Shown piece by piece: positions 58,185 through 64,000 of a stretch of DNA of 64,000 nt (position 1 is the first letter of the stretch; each line of letters opens with the position of its first letter). The notes beneath the pieces are model-generated. The model searched no databases, was not told where the DNA came from, and was given only the letters and a program-made list of their open reading frames with translations. The translations under genes were made by a program, and so were the position numbers. The DNA comes from an uncultured Nitrospina sp. (lineage in GTDB: Bacteria > Nitrospinota > Nitrospinia > Nitrospinales > VA-1), in contig CALAGQ010000124.1 of the NCBI GenBank assembly GCA_937891765.1, forward strand, positions 49,685 to 113,684, given 5' to 3'.

Positions 58185-59118
58185 TTCCACCGAGCCGCTG
58201 ACCGGTGTTTTCCTTATGGCGCACGGGGCTCCCGAGTCCGTTGATGACATCCCGGAATATTTGAGGAACATCCGCGGCGGAACGGAATCCACTCCAGAGA
58301 CCATCGCAATTATCCGCGACCGCTATGAGCAGATCGGCGGAAAATCTCCTCTGCGGAAGATCAGTCAGGAACTTTGCGTCCGGCTGGAATCTTTTCTCAA
58401 TCAGCAGGGGCCGCAGTTCAAAGTCTATTGCGGAATGCGCAACTGGAGTCCGTATATCTGCGATGAAGTCAAACGGATGAAGGAAGACGGGGTAGAAAAA
58501 GTGGTGGCGCTTTGTCTGGCTCCGCAATTCAGTACCTGGAGCACGCGCTTGTACTTCAATGTTTTTAAAGAAGCGTTGAAAAGCTGCGATGCGGAGAATT
58601 TGGATGTGAGTTACATCGGCAGTTGGGCGGACCATCCGCTTCTCATTGATGCGTTTGAAGAAAAATACCGGGAGGCCCTTAAAAAGCTGGGACCGAATGC
58701 AGAAGAATCGGTTCACACGATATTCACGGCGCACAGCATTCCTGCCGAATCTTTAGAGTTTGGCGATCCTTACGCAGAAGAGTTTGACAAAACCGTTACA
58801 AAGCTCATGGAACGGGTGCAAGTAAAAAACTGGTATAAAGCTTACCAGAGTCAAGGGATGATACCGATTCCCTGGTTGGGACCCACTGTGGAGTCGGTTC
58901 TGGATAAGATCGCCAAGCGGGGCCCGAAAACAGTTTTAATAGTTCCGGTTGGTTTTGTTTGTGATCATGTGGAAATTTTGTTCGATATTGATATAGAATT
59001 TAATAAGTATGCCAGTGAACGCCAGTTGAGTTTGCACCGCACCGAATCGTTGAACCTTTCCCCGACATTTATTGAGGCACTGGCTTCCGTCACTTGGGAA
59101 AACCTGATTTCCCCTTAG
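58177..59118 (+). CDS. hemH: Ferrochelatase
   Basis: A 313-residue chelatase inserting iron into the porphyrin ring. V-F-L-M-A-H-G-A-P opens it; V-A-L-C-L-A-P-Q-F-S, then F-T-A-H-S-I-P (catalytic histidine) and V-C-D-H-V-E-I-L-F-D-I-D (metal-path Asp/Glu) follow. The start overlaps the hemE stop (ATGAATGA); an ATG at 58165 is an alternative. No protoporphyrinogen oxidase gene lies nearby, so whether it acts on protoporphyrin or coproporphyrin cannot be told. Confidence 0.92.
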   Translation: MNDSTEPLTGVFLMAHGAPESVDDIPEYLRNIRGGTESTPETIAIIRDRYEQIGGKSPLRKISQELCVRLESFLNQQGPQFKVYCGMRNWSPYICDEVKRMKEDGVEKVVALCLAPQFSTWSTRLYFNVFKEALKSCDAENLDVSYIGSWADHPLLIDAFEEKYREALKKLGPNAEESVHTIFTAHSIPAESLEFGDPYAEEFDKTVTKLMERVQVKNWYKAYQSQGMIPIPWLGPTVESVLDKIAKRGPKTVLIVPVGFVCDHVEILFDIDIEFNKYASERQLSLHRTESLNLSPTFIEALASVTWENLISP

Positions 59119-59125
59119 CAGGAGT

Positions 59126-59207
59126 GAGCAATATCTTTCTCTGGCGAATAAAGAATTATCTCGGCTTGACGAGTTCTTGCCCCGTTGCCCCCACGGATAG
59201 TGGGCGG
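59126..59207 (-). repeat. Dispersed structured repeat, copy E
   Basis: On the minus strand: hairpin CCCAC-TATCC-GTGGG (59190-59204), GGCAACGGGGCAAGAACTCG, TCAAGCCGAGATAATTC, TTTATTCGCCAGAGAAAGATATTGC. It matches copy B in order and copy F in detail. It lies between hemH and the helicase gene. Confidence 0.75.
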
Positions 59208-59218
59208 AGGCACTCTGC

Positions 59219-61423
59219 GTGAATCTTGAAAAATTAAATCCCCAGCAGTTGCTGGCCGTGCGCCACAGTCAAGGTCCGCTGATGGTGGTGGCAGGGGCAG
59301 GCTCCGGGAAGACCCGTGTCATCACCTGCCGCATTGCCAACTTGATCAAGGAGGAGAGGGTTTCTCCAGACAGTATTCTGGCGATCACCTTCACCAACAA
59401 GGCCGCCGGAGAAATGAAAGAACGTGTCCGGAATATGCTGGACCTTCGTGGAGCTTCCCCTTGGATCAGCACCTTTCATTCCTTTTGCCTGAGAATACTC
59501 AGGATGCATATTTCGGAATTGGGTTTTTCCAATGACTTTGCCATCTACGATTCACAGGATCAGTTGACCCTGATCAAGCAGTGTATGAAAGTGGCGGGGA
59601 TCAGTGCCGACGCGTTCCCTCCCAAAACCCTTCTGGGTCACATCAGCAGTTTCAAGAATGATTTTCTCATGCCCGAAGATTTGCGGCCGGATGAGATGCC
59701 TTTTGGTAATCAACTCAAGGCGGCGGGCCTTTATCCTGTTTATCAGGCGGCTCTGAAAAAAAATAATGCGTTGGACTTCGACGATTTGCTGATTTTTGCA
59801 GGCCGACTGTTTCAGGAATATCCTTCTCTCAGGGCGCGCTACAACGAAAAGTTTCAGCATATTCTGGTTGATGAGTTTCAGGATACTAATGCGGTTCAAT
59901 ACAAGCTGGTACGTCTGCTGTCGCAATCGCACAACAACATATGCGTTGTCGGTGATGATGACCAGAGCATTTACCGTTGGCGAGGGGCAAACATAGAGAA
60001 TATTTTAAAGTTTGAAAGTGATTACCCCGGAACAACAGTGATCAAGCTCGAAGAGAACTACCGGTCCACGCAGAATATTTTGAATGCGGCAGGAAGTGTG
60101 GTGAAGGAGAACAGGAACCGGAAGGATAAAACATTGTGGACGCAAAATGAAACAGGTGCGCCGGTGTTGTGTTATCGGGCTAGAGATGAAACGGATGAGT
60201 CGGAATTTGTTTGCGAAAAAATCCAAGAGTTGAACCGTGACGACGGTTTTAGCTTTAATGATATGGCTGTTCTTTACCGCACCAATGCCCAGTCCCGAGT
60301 ATTGGAAGATGTGCTAAGACGAAATGGGTTGCCCTATCAGGTGATAGGGGGGTTACGCTTTTATGAGAGGAAAGAAATCAAGGACGTGTTGGCATACATG
60401 CGGGTGGTTTTGAACCCGAACGATTCTGTTTCTTTAAAGCGAATTATCAATGTTCCTGTCCGGGGAATTGGCAAGACCTCGCTGGAAAAAGTGGAGGAGT
60501 ATTGTCAGGAGAAGGGAGTAACGCTTCTGGAGGGTTTGCGCGATAACGGGCAGACAAGGTTGACGGCTCCCGCAGCAGGCAAAAAGATTGCTCAGTTTCT
60601 GCAAATCATTGATGACTTGGGCGCCATCTTCCGGCAGGGAGACCCCTTGGAGCTTTTGACTGAAGTGATAGATCGGTCAGGGTATGGGGAAATGTTGAAA
60701 AAGGAGAATACCCGCGAGAGCAAGGGTCGTGTCGAAAACCTGAACGAATTGTTTTCGGCTGTGGAGCAATCCATCGAGAACGGGGAAGGTTCCCTGCAGG
60801 AATTTTTGGATTCTGCAGCTCTGGTGGCGGACCTGGATAACCTTGATGACGAGCGCGGGGTGCTTCCTTTAATGACCCTGCATACCTGCAAGGGGTTGGA
60901 ATTTTCTTCGGTATTTGTGGTGGGTATGGAAAATGGACTCCTCCCTCATGCCAGTTCCATGTCGGACCCTGAGGAATATGAAGAAGAGAGAAGGTTGTGT
61001 TACGTAGGTTTTACCCGGGCCCGGAAAAAACTGTTCATCACCCATGCCCGGCAGAGAAGAATCTATGGCAATATCTTTAATTACCAGCCATCAGATTTTC
61101 TGCTCTCTATTCCAGATGAAGTCATGATCCGTGAATCGAGCGGATTTAGCAGTGAAACCGCACCTCGGTTTGGTGGCAGATTCCATGGTGGAAGCCGTGA
61201 CGCGGCCCCTTCCTACCAAAAACCAAGGGACGATGCTTATTCGATTGGAACAAAGGACGGTGCTTACTCGATTGGGACAAAAGTATTACACGCGAAGTTT
61301 GGATCGGGAATTGTGCTCAACCTTTCAGGTGGTGAAGAAAATTTAAGCCTGGAAGTATTTTTTAAAGCCCCACATGGGAAAAAGAAGCTCTCAGTCAGCC
61401 ACGCCAATCTGATTGTTCTTTAG
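59219..61423 (+). CDS. uvrD: UvrD/PcrA-type ATP-dependent DNA helicase
   Basis: A 734-residue SF1A 3'-5' DNA helicase for repair and replication-fork maintenance. Motif I A-G-A-G-S-G-K-T at residues 25-32, motif II D-E-F-Q-D-T-N, motif III G-D-D-D-Q-S-I-Y-R-W-R-G-A, and V-L-Y-R-T-N-A-Q-S-R with Y-Q-V-I-G-G are all intact. The C-terminal tail ends in a Tudor-like polymerase-binding domain (L-H-A-K-F-G-S-G-I-V). Just before it is a 9-residue tandem repeat (D-x-A-Y-S-I-G-T-K, 61229-61282). GTG start. Confidence 0.95.
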   Translation: MNLEKLNPQQLLAVRHSQGPLMVVAGAGSGKTRVITCRIANLIKEERVSPDSILAITFTNKAAGEMKERVRNMLDLRGASPWISTFHSFCLRILRMHISELGFSNDFAIYDSQDQLTLIKQCMKVAGISADAFPPKTLLGHISSFKNDFLMPEDLRPDEMPFGNQLKAAGLYPVYQAALKKNNALDFDDLLIFAGRLFQEYPSLRARYNEKFQHILVDEFQDTNAVQYKLVRLLSQSHNNICVVGDDDQSIYRWRGANIENILKFESDYPGTTVIKLEENYRSTQNILNAAGSVVKENRNRKDKTLWTQNETGAPVLCYRARDETDESEFVCEKIQELNRDDGFSFNDMAVLYRTNAQSRVLEDVLRRNGLPYQVIGGLRFYERKEIKDVLAYMRVVLNPNDSVSLKRIINVPVRGIGKTSLEKVEEYCQEKGVTLLEGLRDNGQTRLTAPAAGKKIAQFLQIIDDLGAIFRQGDPLELLTEVIDRSGYGEMLKKENTRESKGRVENLNELFSAVEQSIENGEGSLQEFLDSAALVADLDNLDDERGVLPLMTLHTCKGLEFSSVFVVGMENGLLPHASSMSDPEEYEEERRLCYVGFTRARKKLFITHARQRRIYGNIFNYQPSDFLLSIPDEVMIRESSGFSSETAPRFGGRFHGGSRDAAPSYQKPRDDAYSIGTKDGAYSIGTKVLHAKFGSGIVLNLSGGEENLSLEVFFKAPHGKKKLSVSHANLIVL

Positions 61424-61448
61424 GGAACAGGTTTGTAAACCCTGTGGG

Positions 61449-62738
61449 TCAGTTGGGGTTTATAGATCGTTTCAGAATGGATTCCAGTTTAGCTTTTGCC
61501 TCAGGAGAAAGCCTTAGGTTTAATGCGATGCCGTTGGGGGTGTAATCCTCCTTCAATATCAGGGCATGTTTCCGTATTTCCTGAATGAGCATGGCCTGAG
61601 AGTGCTCAAGTTCGAGACGGTAGGGAGCCAGGTTTTTCTCATAGTGGAAGACCATTTGCTGGCGGAGCAAATCAATGCCTTGTCCCGTTTTGCAAGAGAT
61701 GCCGATCGCAGAAGGATAAGCATGAAGGGCACGATCCAGAATTTCCGTGTCCGACAACGCATCAACTTTATTGAAGACGGTGAGAATATCGATATCGTCC
61801 ACTCCCATTTGTTGGAGAAGGTCATCAGCGGTGCACATCTGTTTGGCGTATTCACGATGGCTGAGGTCTACCACATGAATCAGCAAGTCGGCATCACGCA
61901 CTTCGTCCAGAGTGCTCTTAAACGAGGCGACCAGATCGTGAGGCAATTTGCTGATCAGCCCAACGGTATCTGAGAGCAGTACCGGGTAGGGAAAATTTTT
62001 CTTTATCTTGCGCACGGTTGCGTCCAAAGTTGCGAAGAGTTTATCCTCGACCAGCGTGTCGGCACCTGTCAGGCAATTCATCAATGTCGATTTTCCCGCA
62101 TTGGTGTAACCGACCAAGGCCACTTTATAAGTTCCCTGTCTGTTTTTCCGCTGGGTCTTTTTTTCCTTGTCGATTTGAACGAGTTTTTTTTCCAGCTTGT
62201 GGATTTCATTGCGGATCATTCGCCGGTCCAACTGGATCTGCGTTTCCCCCACATCTTTCATACCAATTCCACCGCGCTGCCGGGAAAGGTGGCTCCACAT
62301 CCCAGTAAGACGAGGAAGAGAATATTTCATTCTTGCCAGTTCAACCTGGGTTTTTGCTTCACGAGTTTGGGCGTGATCGTTAAAAATTTCCAGGATGAGC
62401 CATGGCCGATCCATGACCCTGCATTTCAGGATCTTTTCCAGTTCCCGGTTTTGTCGAGGTGACAGTTCTTCGTCAAAGATGACTGCTTCGGGGTCATGGT
62501 GTTCGACGGCTTGCCTGAGCTCTTCCACTTTCCCACTGCCCAAAAAGGTTTTGGGATTAATCTCCGCTAAGCGCTGAGTCAAAGTGGCTACCGGCTCATA
62601 ATTGGCGGTGGTCGCAAGGCCTTCCAGTTCTTCAAGTGAAACTTCAGAGGACGGGGTGCCTGGCAGGCTAACCCCTACCAATATGGCTTTTGGTTTTGAG
62701 GTCTGGGCATTTATGTGGGTGGTGTCTTTGGATTTCAT
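61449..62738 (-). CDS. hflX: Ribosome-associated GTPase HflX
   Basis: A 429-residue GTPase that rescues stalled ribosomes. The N-terminal HflX domain reads G-S-G-K-V-E-E-L-R and F-D-E-E-L-S-P-R-Q, followed by the S-R-Q-R-G-G-I-G linker. G1 is G-Y-T-N-A-G-K-S-T (residues 210-218), and D-T-V-G-L-I and N-K-V-D complete the G domain. Convergent with the helicase gene. Confidence 0.95.
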   Translation of the reverse strand: MKSKDTTHINAQTSKPKAILVGVSLPGTPSSEVSLEELEGLATTANYEPVATLTQRLAEINPKTFLGSGKVEELRQAVEHHDPEAVIFDEELSPRQNRELEKILKCRVMDRPWLILEIFNDHAQTREAKTQVELARMKYSLPRLTGMWSHLSRQRGGIGMKDVGETQIQLDRRMIRNEIHKLEKKLVQIDKEKKTQRKNRQGTYKVALVGYTNAGKSTLMNCLTGADTLVEDKLFATLDATVRKIKKNFPYPVLLSDTVGLISKLPHDLVASFKSTLDEVRDADLLIHVVDLSHREYAKQMCTADDLLQQMGVDDIDILTVFNKVDALSDTEILDRALHAYPSAIGISCKTGQGIDLLRQQMVFHYEKNLAPYRLELEHSQAMLIQEIRKHALILKEDYTPNGIALNLRLSPEAKAKLESILKRSINPN

Positions 62739-62844
62739 GGGTCAAAACAATTATAACGTATAACAGGAAGCGAAAGGGATGGATTTTGCGTAAATAAAAA
62801 TGAGAGAGAAAATTGGAAAAAGGAAGGGAAGGCGTCAGGCTTTT

Positions 62845-63366
62845 TCAGCCCTTTTGAAGGCCGGATTTTAACTTAATGAATTTGGTGTTCATGTCATCTA
62901 ATCTTTGGACGAGGACCTGTATCAGCTGTGTATGGAATTTCTTTTGAATGGTCAGGTTAAAATTTTCTACGACTTCTTTGGTGATTTTCATGACCACAAC
63001 CTCGGCTGAACTGGCAAGGGCGCTGGTATTTCTGGGGCGGTCGCTGATCAATGAAACTTCCCCAAAAATCGATCCGGCTTTTAATTCAGCGAGGGTGATC
63101 ACTTCTGGCTCCTGAAGGGAGATGTGCCCTTCTTTAACGCTGGCGACGGTTGACTTGACAATGCGAATGGTGCCCGTCAGAACCACGAATAGAGCGGCTC
63201 CGGTGTCTCCTTCTGAAATAATGCTATCCCCGTCCTTGAATTTTTCGAAAACCCCACTTGCTTGTACCAGTTTGGATTTTTCTTCTTCGGAAAACTCCCG
63301 AAAAAAGGGCAATCGTTCAATGAATACCAGAATAGGATGCTTTTCCAAGTTACACCTCTCTACCAA
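62845..63366 (-). CDS. Cyclic nucleotide-binding domain protein
   Basis: A 173-residue protein with one cNMP-binding domain: I-S-E-G-D-T-G-A-A-L-F-V-V-L-T-G-T-I, then G-S-I-F-G-E-V-S-L-I-S-D-R-P-R-N-T-S, which holds the phosphate-binding cassette. There is no helix-turn-helix, so it is not a CRP-type regulator. The C-terminal helix is coiled (V-L-V-Q-R-L-D-D-M-N-T-K). It may regulate a partner. Same strand as the TPR-like gene upstream, 50 bp away. Confidence 0.8.
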   Translation of the reverse strand: MVERCNLEKHPILVFIERLPFFREFSEEEKSKLVQASGVFEKFKDGDSIISEGDTGAALFVVLTGTIRIVKSTVASVKEGHISLQEPEVITLAELKAGSIFGEVSLISDRPRNTSALASSAEVVVMKITKEVVENFNLTIQKKFHTQLIQVLVQRLDDMNTKFIKLKSGLQKG

Positions 63367-63416
63367 TAAGATTAATGAGGCCAGCCGTGATGACCATTCC
63401 TACTATAAAAGATAAG

Positions 63417-64000
63417 TTAACTTCTGCGTACTACTTTTTTTGCAGATCCGTTCTCATATTTTGTGGTCAGCATTTCAATGAAGGCCTGCGTTTCCTTCAT
63501 TTGGTTTGAATTATCGCGCTTTTTAAAGATTTGGTGTGCCAGTTTTGCATGCATGAGTGCGTTTTGTCCATCTGCCATTTCGTCATAAATTTTTCCGATT
63601 TTGAGATGGGTTTCAGCGCTTTTTTTAGTGAAATTGAGGGACAGCTTATAGGCCCAGGCGGCCTGTTCGTAACTTCCCAACAGCAGGCCCTGATCCTCAG
63701 AGAGGTCGAATAATTTTTGTCTTTCCTCTTCACCCTTTTGCGAACTAATGAAACGCTGGGCTTCCAGATAGGCGTCCCCCAATTTTGCCAGCAAAATTCC
63801 GGGATTGCCGTTTGCTTTTTTTAGTTCCTTTTTCAAATCGGTAATATTTTTACTGAACCGGGAGACTTTTTCCTGGGATGATTTTTCAGCAGTTTTGGCT
63901 GGGGCATCTGACAAGGAAGCCACGACCAATTCTTCCTCCACAACTTTTTTCTGCCTTGGTTTCTTTTTAGTTTCCTTTATCTCTGGTGCTTCGAATCCCT
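63417..64000 (-). CDS. TPR-like protein, 5' end beyond the window (partial)
   Basis: At least 194 codons, open to the window edge. A Lys/Glu-rich segment precedes helical repeats: Y-E-Q-A-A-W-A-Y-K-L-S-L-N-F and K-I-G-K-I-Y-D-E-M-A-D-G-Q-N-A-L look TPR-like. A GTG at 63941 is a possible internal start, but the frame stays open upstream of it with no stop. Function unknown; it is followed by the cyclic-nucleotide-binding gene. Confidence 0.6.
   Translation of the reverse strand, partial: GFEAPEIKETKKKPRQKKVVEEELVVASLSDAPAKTAEKSSQEKVSRFSKNITDLKKELKKANGNPGILLAKLGDAYLEAQRFISSQKGEEERQKLFDLSEDQGLLLGSYEQAAWAYKLSLNFTKKSAETHLKIGKIYDEMADGQNALMHAKLAHQIFKKRDNSNQMKETQAFIEMLTTKYENGSAKKVVRRS

Noticed and set aside
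1..64000. CRISPR array, prophage, insertion sequence or restriction system
   Set aside because: No regularly spaced direct repeats, transposase, integrase, phage or restriction-modification genes were found. The dispersed repeats are single units, not arrays.

Overview
The window looks like chromosomal DNA of a Gram-negative, LPS-making bacterium. Lipid A/Kdo genes (lpxK, two waaA, a waaF-like heptosyltransferase) sit beside a housekeeping core. Base composition is near 50% G+C. The gene set and protein style resemble Nitrospinota or deltaproteobacterial lineages. That placement is my inference, not something the sequence proves. No CRISPR array, phage, insertion sequence or rRNA operon was seen.

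Layout: (1) 1-9.0 kb is mixed envelope and metabolism. It holds the start of leuS, a PutP-type symporter, a decayed sensor histidine kinase, two tandem Kdo transferase genes divergent from lpxK, a membrane methyltransferase, an amidohydrolase and a small lipoprotein. (2) 9.1-10.1 kb carries tRNA-Thr(TGT), Tyr(GTA), Gly(TCC), Thr(GGT), then rpmG and tRNA-Trp(CCA). (3) 10.1-40.4 kb is an unbroken one-strand block: secE-nusG-rplKAJL-rpoBC, rpsLG-fusA-tuf, and the S10, spc and alpha clusters with secY, adk, infA and rpoA. rpmD and map are absent from their usual places. (4) 41.4-47.6 kb is rho-rpmE-prfA-prmC-murA and the heptosyltransferase, with a strong promoter and a long leader before rho. (5) 47.6-54.7 kb has small regulatory or unknown genes, a DUF5989/glycosyltransferase-2 pair, a histone-deacetylase-like/ClpC/Gx-transporter operon, and queG. 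(6) 54.7-64 kb has a GT-C membrane enzyme with a TPR tail, hemE-hemH, a UvrD/PcrA helicase, hflX, a cyclic-nucleotide-binding protein and a partial TPR-like gene.

The block from secE to rplQ supplies most of the transcription and translation machinery: RNA polymerase core subunits, NusG, elongation factors, about 30 ribosomal proteins and the Sec channel. Rho, RF1 and its methyltransferase PrmC follow, so termination factors for both transcription and translation are encoded together.

The most interesting non-genic signal is a family of about 60-100 bp structured intergenic repeats, at least six copies in both orientations. They often abut stop codons. They share a core close to CGTTGAGCCGAGA, a 5' hairpin whose stem changes in a compensatory way, and in two copies an identical 3' hairpin. 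A different palindromic repeat of a type widespread in bacterial genomes lies after lpxK. I did not find a convincing new multi-gene system; most of the window is conserved core genome.
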